A DNA stretch of 64,000 nucleotides from Pseudisothecium myosuroides. Taxonomy: Eukaryota > Streptophyta > Bryopsida > Hypnales > Lembophyllaceae. The notes under the pieces are model-generated. The model worked only from the letters and a program-made list of their open reading frames with translations, was not told the origin of the DNA and did not search any database. The stretch covers positions 23,498,001 to 23,562,000 of the forward strand of contig OX637293.1 in NCBI GenBank assembly GCA_951799445.1. The letters are read 5' to 3'. A program made the position numbers and the translations under genes. Numbering within the stretch: position 1 is the stretch's first letter; each line of letters starts with the position of its first letter. Positions 38,441-48,282 of this stretch are shown piece by piece.

Positions 38441-39316
38441 TAGTGCCCTCTAGAAAGTAAGTTAACTCTTATTTTGGTTCAAAATAACATCTTTCAAAAT
38501 TTGACCTTTTTAGACCTATTTTTCAAAACTAACCTATTAAATTTATTGTTTTATAAAATCTTAATCAACATGCCAAATTTCAATTTCAAAAAATAAAAAT
38601 TCTATTTTTGATCAATTATTATGTGTGTTTTTTATTGTGATACAAAATGATTGATTGAAAAATATTTGTGATGAATTTTTTAAAATTTTATTGTACAAAT
38701 ATTTAAGAAACATCAATGTGCACATTTCACTTTTAGGAAAAAACCCATTACCTAGGAAAAAAATTACGCTATAAAGAATTCAATATCAAGGTGTTGCCCT
38801 TCCAAATTTTATGGAATAGATATTTCTAAATTGTAATTATATTTTACTAATTTATCCTTATATTATGTACCTTTGAGCATGATGGTGCAATTGGTTTGCC
38901 AAATCCCGATTATAATCTAGAAAAATTTGTTGTGCAAATTTTTGATTAGTGACACCTTGACATTTAATTCTTTGTAGTATAAATTTTTTCCTAGGTAATA
39001 TAATGGTTTCTTTTCCCTAAAAGTGAAATGTGCACATTGATATTTTTTAAATGTTTGCAAAATAAAATTAATTTTGAAAAATTCATCACCAATATTTTTC
39101 AATCAGTTATTTTGTATTAGAATGAAAAACACACAAAACAATTTTTCAAAAATAGAATTTTTGTTTTTTGAAAGTGACATTTGGTGTGTTGATCAAGATT
39201 GTATAAATACATAAATTTAATAGGTTAGTTTTGAAAGTTAGGTCAAAAAAGGTCAAATTTTAAAAGATATTCTTGCAAGTCAAAATTGGGATTATTTGAC
39301 TTTCTAGAGGGCACTC
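38441..39316. mobile_element. 876-bp fold-back element with long inverted arms
   Basis: Inverted arms of about 350 bp (38443-38790 and 38960-39314) surround a short unpaired centre. The ends read TAGTGCCCTCTAGAAAGT and (inverted) GAGTGCCCTCTAGAAAGT. The arms have diverged slightly (for example AAACCCATTACCTAGG against CCTAGGTAATATAATGG). TA, or possibly TCTA, flanks both sides. A copy of the same target without the element exists at about 45665-45740. No coding capacity. Confidence 0.85.
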
Positions 39317-39423
39317 TACATTGGAATTAGCATTTATTTAGTCAATTTTGTACTATAGTACTTCCAATAATCCTCCACAACTTGCAAAATTCTTTCTTTT
39401 CTAAATTTTTTTCTTAGATACTA

Positions 39424-39734
39424 AGGTAGGAGGTTCTGAAATTGCCTACCCTACTCAAATGTACACTACTAGTACATGTTGCTTTTTCATAGCCTTCAGC
39501 AATATACAAACAATGTACATTTTAGGGGGTGGGCAATTTTAGAGCCCTATGCCATTTCAACTTCAGAATTTCATAACTAATTCCACAAAGCTTCAAAAAA
39601 TATGAAATGACTTGGATTAGATGCCAATTCCACTTTGTCTCTAAGGAAAATTTACTGAAAAATATTTTAAGACGTTTCACCTACCCAAAATTCAGTTTCA
39701 GCTCTTAAATGAGCGATTTATGGACCTCCCATCT
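39424..39734 (+). mobile_element. AGGTAGGAGG element, diverged copy (311 bp)
   Basis: Ends AGGTAGGAGGTTCTGAAATTG and (inverted) AGATGGGAGGTCCATAAATC, flanked by TA. The internal order is the same as in the 328-bp copies: a short TGTACA-containing hairpin region, GGGGGTGGGC(A/G)ATTTTAGAGCCC, then a conserved block ending in TTCAGTTTCAGCTCTTA. Confidence 0.8.
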
Positions 39735-39805
39735 TAAGTTACTTCCTGTGCTAAAGTTGAGGCCTGCCTCTCTTGTAGGTAGCACACTGCACTAAATTCC
39801 ATGTC

Positions 39806-40065
39806 AGGTAGGAGACTCATAAACCAACCATCTAGGAGCTTTTTGCCATTTCGAGGAAGCTAAATTCCTTGAAACAATTTCCAGTAAATTTTAATAGGAA
39901 GAAAAATGGACTTTGTATCTAACCCAAGTCCTTTCATATTTTTCGGACCTTCATGGAATTAGCTATGAATTTTTGAAGTTGAAACGCAATGGTCACTAAA
40001 AGCGATCACCCCCTGAAATGTACATTGTTGGTACTTGGAAGAAAGCAAAATGTACCTCTGGAAAG
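39806..40065 (+). mobile_element. partial AGGTAGGAG element
   Basis: It starts AGGTAGGAGACTCATAAACCAACC and contains the family blocks (CCAAGTC(C/G)TTTCATATTTTT, then a tail with TTGGTAC and AAAGCAAAATGTACCTCTGG) but has no matching right end. The complementary right-end part, with inverted GGTTTATGAGCCTTCTACCTTA, is at about 41423-41668. Confidence 0.6.
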
Positions 40066-40675
40066 AAAGTCTATATATACACATGGAGGGGTTGGAATGG
40101 ACATTTTCTTTAACATATTTAAAAATCCATTCCAACCTTCCTCCGAAATTTGTCCATAACTTTTGATTGGAGATTCAAAATCCCAAACGGATTTTTGGAG
40201 GTGAAATTTATCTTCATTTACCAACTTTTTTTATTTCAAAGTTTTTTGAGAAAAGTTATTTTACTATGCCTAAATGAGGTCTGAAATTTTACTTTTAACA
40301 CAATTCTTTGTTTTTGACTTAACTATGAGTGCTTGAGAACCTACAAATTCTAATTTATTTATCCCACATGGGTTGTTCTACCTCTTACCACCCCATGTGT
40401 ATATATAGAGTTGTCTTTTCACTTGAAAATTCAAAGAAAGTTATTGATGACAAATGTTTATAAGGCATTAGTGTATAACTTATTGGATATTTGGCCAACA
40501 TCTTTCTCTACAAATATTTGTTGATTTGTATGTTAGTCTTAAAATTAAGAAGAAAAAATTGAACATATTATAATGTACTGTCACTATCCCAGTACCGAAG
40601 CTTATACTAATTATGTGAGGATGAAATTTGTGGATGAAGACTCCAAAGAGGAAAAGGCAACCTCTCTGAAGGCTA

Positions 40676-41003
40676 AGGTAACATGCTCTGAAATCGCACA
40701 GGTTCTAAAATCGCCCACCCTATTCAAATGTACACTACTTGTACATGTAATTATTTCATAGCCTTCAGCGATGTACAAAAGGTGTACCTTTTTGGGGGTG
40801 GGCGATTTTAGAGCCCTATGCCACTTCAACTTCAAAATTTCATAACTAATTCCAGAAAGCTCCAAAAAATATGAAACGAATTGGTTTAGATGCCAATTCC
40901 TCTTGTCTTTCAAGAAAAATTTACTGAAAAATATTTGAAGACGTTTCACATCCCGAAAATTCAGTTTCAGCTCTTAGGTGGGCGATTTCTGAACCTGTTA
41001 CCT
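40676..41003 (+). mobile_element. AGGTA-ended element, 328 bp, with TA target duplication
   Basis: Ends AGGTAACATGCTCTGAAATC and (inverted) AGGTAACAGGTTCAGAAATC, flanked by TA at 40674-40675 and 41004-41005. The surrounding sequence GAAGGC..CTGAATGTTATG exists uninterrupted at about 43395-43415 with a single TA. Non-coding. A TA duplication fits Tc1/mariner-type mobilisation. Confidence 0.9.
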
Positions 41004-41039
41004 TACTGAATGTTATGCTGTGACTTCTTTCACTCACAA

Positions 41040-41300
41040 CACGTTCTTTTGCTATATTTCAGGGAATGAAAAGCGACAGGTTTCGCAGTAGTGACAGTCT
41101 GTGCTTAACGCGAAGCTCGCTCATGGACCTGCTGTCCGGCATCCAAAGTGACTGAAGGAATAACTTAACTTACTGTATGCTCAAGTAAGCTGCCTGTCTG
41201 CAATAACTTATCATTCAAGACTCTGTCCACAGTCTGTGCTCAACGCGAACTGAAGCTCATGGGCCTGCTGGACTTGTGGACATTGAAGTTAAAACAGACT
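41040..41300. repeat. copy of a low-copy segment with GTCCACAGTCTGTGCTCAAC
   Basis: The segment with AAGTAAGCTGCCTGTCTG, CATTCAAGACTCTGTCCAC, CTGTGCTCAACGCGAA and GGGCCTGCTG occurs here and again at about 43420-43540, 43555-43640 and 43850-43920, some in tandem. It forms part of a retroposon-like repeat that ends in the tail signature at 43.8 kb. Confidence 0.7.
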
Positions 41301-41422
41301 ACGTACATTACGCTCGGTAATGTCCTCGCCGGTCAATCATCTCCCTCCCTCCCCTGTCAGTCCCCTGTCAGTCCTCTGCTCAGAAACAGACAGGCAGACT
41401 CTTCAGCAAAGTTTGTCTGATC

Positions 41423-41668
41423 AAAATATTTTTCAGTAAATTTTCCTTGAAAGACAAGTGGAATTGACATCCAACCCAAGCCGTTTCATATTTTTTGGAC
41501 CTTTGTAGAATTAGTTACAAATTTTTGAAGTTGGAAAAAAGTAGTCATTTGTGGTCATCAAAAGCGACCACCTCTTGAAATGTGCATAGTTGGTACATGG
41601 AAGAAAGCAAAATGTACCTCTGGGCCATGATCGGTTTTACAGCCCGGTTGGTTTATGAGCCTTCTACC
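41423..41668 (+). mobile_element. partial AGGTAG element, right end
   Basis: It carries the ACCCAAGCCGTTTCATATTTTTTGG block and ends with GGTTTATGAGCCTTCTACCTTA. The left end is replaced by other repeat sequence. It pairs in content with the left-end copy at 39806. Confidence 0.6.
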
Positions 41669-42104
41669 TTAAGTCCAGGCAACCAAAGAAAGTTGATGCC
41701 TGCCTCTCTTGAAGGTAGCATATTGTTCATTTGTTTTTTTTAAAAAAACAGAGAAAGAAAGAAAAAAGAAGGTAGCATATTGCACTAAATTCCATAAACT
41801 AGTTTTGGGATTTGGGATCACTGGTGCCAACTGACTTAACTTCCAGCCGTGTGGAAACCCAGCAAGCGGCAGCAACTGACTGAACTGAGCGAAGGCCCCT
41901 GAACTGAATGCAATCAATCCACGCTCTGTGTCTCCGCCGGTCAAGCATCCGTCTCCAGAGTGCAGACGGACCTCCCTCGATTCCCTGTCAGTCCTCTGTT
42001 AGTCCTCTACAGCTCAGAATCAAACAGGCAGATCCTCCACCAAAGTCCGTCTGATCAAATTAAGTGAAATCTGCATCCAAAGTGACTGAAGAAATATATA
42101 TATA

Positions 42105-42160
42105 TATAAATTATTTTTTATTTTTGACACAAATGAAACGGAATTTCATTGCAAAAGCAA
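42105..42160 (-). repeat. retroposon tail signature (minus)
   Basis: TTTTTGACACAAATGAAACG then GAATTTCATTGC. On the minus strand this is GCAATGAAATTCCGTTTCATTTGTGTCAAA leading into an A-rich run next to a (TA)n tract. Confidence 0.65.
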
Positions 42161-42547
42161 AAGTACCAAATATCTTACGGTACATAACATTCAGTAGCAG
42201 TCACTGGCTCTGCCCTCCTCCGAACGAAATAGTGTAGAATATACCACACCATTTCATCCAAGGGATGAAATGGTGCGGTATATTCCGCACCATATCAATA
42301 ACTACTGATTTCATGCGGACAGTTGTCAATATTTGTCAGAACTGAACTTCGAGCCCACACCGCGACTGTACACTGAAGTAGTGGAAAATTAAAAAAATTC
42401 CAAGTAAAACTGAATACAAAACAATAGGAACTTTAAACAAAATGCTAATGGATACATTGAGAGTATTGATTTCTATGTTATTGTAGAATTACCTCACTTT
42501 GAATTGGAACTCATTTATGCATTGTGCTTTAGAAGTGAGAAGACAAC

Positions 42548-43143
42548 TCTTTATATGCACATGGAGTGGTAGGAGGTAGAGCAATCCATGTGGGATAAAT
42601 AAAATAGAATTTGTAGGTTCTCATGCACTCATAGTTAAGTAAAAAACAAAGAATTGTGTTAAAAGTAGAATTTCAGACCTCGTTTAGGCATACTAAAATA
42701 ACTTCTCTCAAAAAACTTTGAACTAAAAAAAGTTTTAAAATGAATATAAGTTTCACCTCAAAAAATCCGTTTGGGATTTTGAATCTCCAATAAAAAGTTA
42801 TGAATAAATTTTGGAGAGGATTTTTAATGGACATTTTCTACAAAGTCATTTTAAAATCCATTCCAACCCCTCTCCAAATTTTTTTCATAACTTTTGATTA
42901 GAGATTCAAAATCCCAAACAGATTTTTGGAGGTGAAACTTATCTTCATTTAACAACTTTTTTTAGTTCAAAGCTTTTTGAGAGAAGTTATTTTACTATGC
43001 CTAAACGAGGTCTGAAATTCTACTTTTAACACAATTCTTTGTTTTTTACTTAACTATGAGTGCATGAGAACCTACAAATTCTAATTTATTTATCCCACAT
43101 GGATTGCTCTACCTCCTACCACCCCATGTGTATATATAGAGTT
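42548..43143. repeat. large palindrome, arms about 290 bp
   Basis: An almost continuous inverted repeat centred near 42843. The left arm (from TATGCACATGGAGTGGTAGG) pairs with the right arm (to CCTACCACCCCATGTGTATA). A third, right-arm-type copy lies at about 40080-40420. Non-coding. It resembles a fold-back element but I found no clear target duplication. Confidence 0.8.
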
Positions 43144-43419
43144 ATCTTTCACTTTGAAACCCAAATTGAGTTATTGATTGCAAATATTCACAAGGTTTTA
43201 GTGTATTACTCATTGGATTCTTTGCCAACATCTTTCACTAAAATATTTAATGATTTGTATGTCTAGTTCTAAAATTAAGAAAAGAAAATGAAACATACCA
43301 TAATGTACTGTCACTATCCCGATACCGAAGCTTACATAAATTAAGTGGGGATGAAAGTCGTGGATGAGGACTTCGGAGAGGAAAAGGCAGCCTCTCTGAA
43401 GGCTACTGAATGTTATGTA

Positions 43420-43970
43420 CGCGCAAGTAAGCTGCCTGTCTGTAATAACTTACCATTCAAGACTCTGTCCACAGTCTGTGCTCAACGCGAAGCCCACTCA
43501 TGGGCCTGCTGTCCGGCATCCAAAGTGACCGAAGGAATATCTTACTGTATGCGCACAAGTACGCTTCCTGTCTGTACGTAATACCATTCAAGACTCTGTC
43601 CACACTCTGTGCTCAACACGAAGCTCACTCATGGGCCTGCTCCAAAGTGACTGAAGAGTGGGGTGTAGGGCTGGAGTGTTTGCTCTTGGGGTTTTCTGGG
43701 TGGGTTGTTTTCTTGTGTCTGTCGTGTCTTCCCTGCCAGGCCACCTGTGGCTGGCAGCTTTATATTCTATAGTTATTGGCAATGAAATTTCGTTTCATTT
43801 GTTTTAAAAAAAAAAAAAAAGTGATTGAAGGAATAACTTATTGTATGCGCAAGTAAGTTTCCTGTTTGTAATATCATTCAAGACTCTGTCCACAGTCTGT
43901 GCTCAACGCGGCCTGCTGAACAGCTTGTTGACATTGAAGGCTGAAGTTAAGTGAGGGACACCTGCAACTA
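43420..43970 (+). repeat. tandem copies of the CTGTGCTCAAC segment and a retroposon 3' end
   Basis: Three copies of the segment seen at 41.1 kb. Between them lies a G/T-rich stretch (TCTGTCGTGTCTTCCCTGCCAGGCCACC) that ends at GGCAATGAAATTTCGTTTCATTTG and a run of A (to about 43820). The last part looks like the 3' end of a LINE- or SINE-type retroposon. A related 3' region without tail is at about 45480-45580. Confidence 0.6.
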
Positions 43971-44033
43971 ATTCGTTAAACGAGCATATGACAGCTGAAG
44001 TTAAGTGAGGGACACCTGCAACTAATTAGTTTA

Positions 44034-44361
44034 AGGTAGGAGGTCCTGAAATCGCTCACTTAAGAGCTGAAACTGAATTTTGGGGAGGTGAAACGCCTCA
44101 AAATATTTTTCACTGAATTTTCCTTGCAAGACAAGAGGACTTGGCATCTAACCCAAGTCGTTTCATATTTTTTGGAACTTTCTAGAATTAGTTATGAAAT
44201 TTTGAAGTTGAAGTGGCATAGGGCTCTGAAATCGCCCACCCCCTAAAATGTACACTATTTGTACATCGCTGAAGGCTATGAAAAAGCAACATGTACAAGT
44301 TGTGTACATATGAGTAGGGTGGGCGATTTTAGAGCCTGTGCGATTTCAGGACCTCCTACCT
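44034..44361 (-). mobile_element. AGGTAGGAGG element, 328 bp, best-preserved ends
   Basis: Perfect terminal inverted repeat AGGTAGGAGGTCCTGAAATC at both ends, flanked by TA (44032-44033 and 44362-44363). Length equals that of the copy at 40676. The target lies in the second unit of a tandem duplication. The first unit (about 43935-43990, CTAATTCGTTAAACGAGC) is the unoccupied version. Internal blocks match the copies at 39.4 and 40.7 kb in inverted orientation. Confidence 0.92.
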
Positions 44362-45236
44362 TAACGAGCATATGGCAGACCAACTGTCTACTGGAGACAC
44401 TGAAGGGCCACCGCTTCACTCTATGGCTGTTCAAGTCGAGAGGGGTCATGGGATTGAGCGGTCAAACTTTGGTGAGAGTCCAAAGAAATGGGCAATAAAT
44501 AGGCAATAATAAAGAATAGGAATTGAAGCCTTTGGACGGTCATAGTGTGCGAGCATCTGCAATGCACCCGGGAACAGTGCTTAAATCGGCACTTTCCCTA
44601 GCAAAAAGTCATTTGTAATAAAAATTGTGTTCCAATGCAACCTTTATGGGTCTTGGCACTTCCACGTTCTTGGTATGCAAACCCCCACTCCGAAAAATTT
44701 CCAAAATTTGAAGGGCCCACAAGTTGGCTCCCAGTAGAAATAATTATGATTGTCAATCCTTTTCTGCATTTTACCAATCAACTCAACTTCCCTTGTTTCA
44801 ATGGAAAGTCTTTTTTTAATGTAAGATTTTTTTCTTTTTTCTTTTTATAAAGCAAAAAGTCCATTTTACATTTGGAATGTCGACTTTGCATTGGATCGAT
44901 TTGTTCTAAAAAAAACTGCACTATCAAGGCCTTGTGCAATGTCCTTGTATTCCCCAATACAGGGATTGTTTAGCAAGTCCACACTGCGGGTGCTCTGAAG
45001 CCTCTAAAGGCCAAGCCCAAAGTCCAAACTCTTAGCAATGAACTCCCACGGCCTCTCAACTTGGCCGGCCATAGCGTGAAGCCTCTAAAGGCCAAGTTGA
45101 AACTGTCCAAATTCTTAGCAATGAAATTCCTGGCACGGCCTCTCAATTTGAATGGCCATAGTGTGAAGTCTCTAAAGGCCAAGCCCAAAAGCCAAACCTA
45201 TACCAATCTAACAGTGGAGATCTTGTGATTGATTAA

Positions 45237-45440
45237 CCCCTAAAGTTCCTTGACTATGTTTTTACAAAAAACGCTCTAAAACTACCATTTCTAGTATAAG
45301 TACCAAATTTTAGAAAAAAAACATTTTTAGACACATGTAACCGCGGGATTTTGTAGTATATTGGTTTTAAAAGATGTGGAAAAAATTTCAGAAATTTCCA
45401 CGGAAAATTTGGAAAAAATGAAAAAAAGAAGAAGCCCTGA
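45237..45440 (-). mobile_element. truncated piggyBac-like element
   Basis: TTAA (45233-45236) then CCCCTAAAGTTCC, followed by diverged versions of the blocks next to the end of elements B and C (CCATTTCTA.., ..ACATGTAACCG.GGGAT.TT, ATGTGGAAAAAATTTCAGAA). The other end is missing. The right limit is approximate. Confidence 0.65.
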
Positions 45441-45726
45441 TTTGGACCCAACTCATCATCACTTCAAAAATTCTTGAACGTTTGCCTTGTGTCTTGTTTG
45501 TCCGGTCTATGAGTTGTTGTCTTGTCCGTGTCGCGTCTCAATCCTCCCACCAGGCCACTTGCGGTCAGCATTCACAGAATTGGCTAAAATTTGCTCCATT
45601 GCTATTTAAAATTTTCAGTAGCTAAAAGTATATTGGAGAAAATCCTCGAAAAAATTACATTTTAGCCAAGATTGCTACAATCAATAGAATTTGATAGCCA
45701 ATTTGTTACTTCTTCTACATTGGAAT

Positions 45727-46290
45727 CTCGGGGGGGTCACTTAGAGTGTCCATTAGAAAACACGTGCGAACAAAACTTTGGACCCCCTATATTATATCCT
45801 AAAATTTAAATAAAATGAAAAAAAAAAAATATGACTAGATTTTCCTACTTCAAAAGTTTATGTTTTGAATTATTGATATTTTTATTTGTTAATGATAATT
45901 AGTTACAAATTTTTGAAGTAATTAGATACACTGTACAACTGAAAAATAACTTTCACACCCCTATATTATATCCTAAAAAATTGTCTAAAAAATGAACAAA
46001 AAATTCCTAAAAATAGCTCTCTATTGAAAGTTCATTTTGAGTTGAGTATTGATGCAATGGTCATCTAAATGTGATCTCTATAAATATTTGAGTTGAAAAA
46101 CATGCCGTTTTAGGCCATTTTCAACCTCTTGTACAAATCATTTCAACTATTATTTTAGTTTGAAATTTTGGCAATAGAAACCTATAGTCATTATTAAGCA
46201 ACCCTCAAAATTTTAAGTTGAAATTATAGTTCATTAGAAACCACTTGTTCGCACGTGGTTTGTAGTAAAATACTAGGTGCCCCCCCCGAG
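45727..46290 (-). mobile_element. 564-bp inverted-repeat element (CTCGGGGG family), copy 2
   Basis: Exactly the same length as copy 1 at 20591 and nearly identical to it, inverted. A perfect 8-bp target duplication ATTGGAAT lies at 45719-45726 and 46291-46298. The same target without this insertion is present at about 39317-39335. Non-coding. The near identity of the copies argues for recent movement. Confidence 0.93.
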
Positions 46291-46298
46291 ATTGGAAT

Positions 46299-48282
46299 TA
46301 GCATCTATTTAGTTGGTTTTGGGTTGTAGTACTCCCAATCATCCTTTACAACTTGCAAAATCCTTTCTTTATTCCACATTTAACTACTTCTAGACTTTTG
46401 AAAGTCCATGATTAACATCAAGAGATAATCATCTGGAGATCTCTAGATGCATCAAGAGATCTATACAAAACATCAGAAGATCTATACAAACATTGAGAAA
46501 TAATCATCTAGAGACCTTGAGGTAAAATTCACTTAATAGTTCAGAAGTAGTTAAATGTGGCATCTTTTTTATTTTTTTTAATGCCACTTACTCTCAAGGT
46601 AGCCAAAGTTGATGCTTGTTTGTCTTGAAGGTAGCATATTGCACTAAATTCCATAAACTAGTTTTGGGATCACTGCTTGTGGCTGGTGGTTTTGTACCAT
46701 TCTTTAGCAATGAAATCCTGTTTCATTTGTTTCAAAAAAACAAAAATAAAAAGTTCTTGAATGAAAGACTCCCCCAATTCGTGTCACAGTGCTACCCGGG
46801 TACCCGAGTTCCAACTCATATCTGGATACAGTACCGGTATCTGGGTACTCTGGCTATCTGGAGCAAGAAGCAGGCAGAAGCAAGTTTTTCAACTGTGTGT
46901 GTTTCGCAGCCCTGGCTCTCCTTGCGCTGCAGCCTACAGGTATCCAGAGACGAAGAGAGCTTATCTTAGCTAACTTTGAGTTCATCGCCATTAAATTTCC
47001 TCTCAGTCTAGTTTCCATCTGTGCGGCATCAAGCTGCTGGATTGATTTCATTTGTCAGCTCTCAAATTGATTTCTCACACACTCATTATCGGACAATTTC
47101 GAGCACATTGTCAGTACGTGCACCCACTTGTCTGCATGCATAACTGCATGGGACGACACCTCACAAAATGCGGTCATTCTTATGATGTGTGAATTGTGAA
47201 ACGTTCTACAATTGTTGAATTGTAAGATAGCTGTGATTTAATTAATTCACAGCACTTATGGAAAACAGTAACACCTTAAGTTAGGTGAACCGATACTTGA
47301 GGAGGCTTGCTTCCTTCACCCTTGTGCTTATTGCTGAGAAGGTCGGAGGACCTGTGAAGTTTTTTCACTCGCTGGAGATCGCTGCAGCCCGCTTGCTGCT
47401 TACTCGTTGGAGATCGTTGCTGCTCACTTGCTGCTCGCTCGCACAGGTTTCTTCTCTTGATTCTGCTGCGATTCAAGTTTTCTTGTGTTGGATCGAAACA
47501 TTGTCTGGTGAGCTTGTGCTGACAGCAGGACGCAAACGGGACTCGCCTGGCTTCGTTGTCCACTGAGTTGAAGTTTAGTGTTTAGCTGTTAGCCGTCATT
47601 TGCAGAGCTTCGCCAGACCGCTGCTGTGGCTGTTTTTTCGCCATATAGAGTTCATGGATTAGAGGTGAAGACAAGGGTTCATGTAAATGCGGATGCCTTT
47701 CATATAGTAGCAGCAACCATCCAAAAATCGTAAGAACTACTTGGATGAATGCCTCATTAATTTTAATTAAGTTTTAAAACTGTCTGATTTTAATAAATCA
47801 TTTTTTGGGTTGCGTAACTGTTTTCTGTACTTCAATTAATTATTAGGCAGTAAGGTGCTACGAAGCTATGGTATTTGTCTGCAAAACTGCATGTAACGAG
47901 ACCACACAAAAAATTCTGTCATTCTTGCTTAATCAATGATGTGTGAAAAGTACTATAGTTGTGTTGAGTTTCTGAAAAGAGATTTTGGCGTTTTCTGAGT
48001 CAGGTGAAGGTTTCTGTGTGTGAGTGTTGTGAGATGGGTTTGGACAGGATGAGGAATGGAATGAGAGTTGTCACATTCGGAGTACAGTGAATGTTGCTGC
48101 ACTGTTGGGGGGTTTGAGGTGGAAGACTACTTAGAGCTTGGGTATAGCGAAAGTGGAGAGAGAGAGGGGAGTATTTTAAGGGGAGCCGTGGGTTTGAACG
48201 CAGTGGGAAAAGATTGTTGGTTGTGGATGTAGTTTAGTGCATTTTAACCTTCCTGTAACCCTGTAATTGCCTCGTTGAGTTG
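46299..48282. other. no gene; upstream region of the P450
   Basis: It contains a retroposon tail signature with an A-run (46700-46744), a short stretch of GGGTACC-type repeats near 46795-46855, and a tandem pair of about 36 bp around 47368-47440 (CTCG(C/T)TGGAGATCG(C/T)TGC). GA-rich sequence at about 48155-48170 lies upstream of the P450 start. I see no convincing TATA box. A 5' untranslated exon here cannot be excluded. Confidence 0.4.

Noticed and set aside
46616..47070. Three overlapping plus-strand ORFs in different frames
   Set aside because: Multi-frame openness over GGGTACC-type repeats and no recognisable domain.
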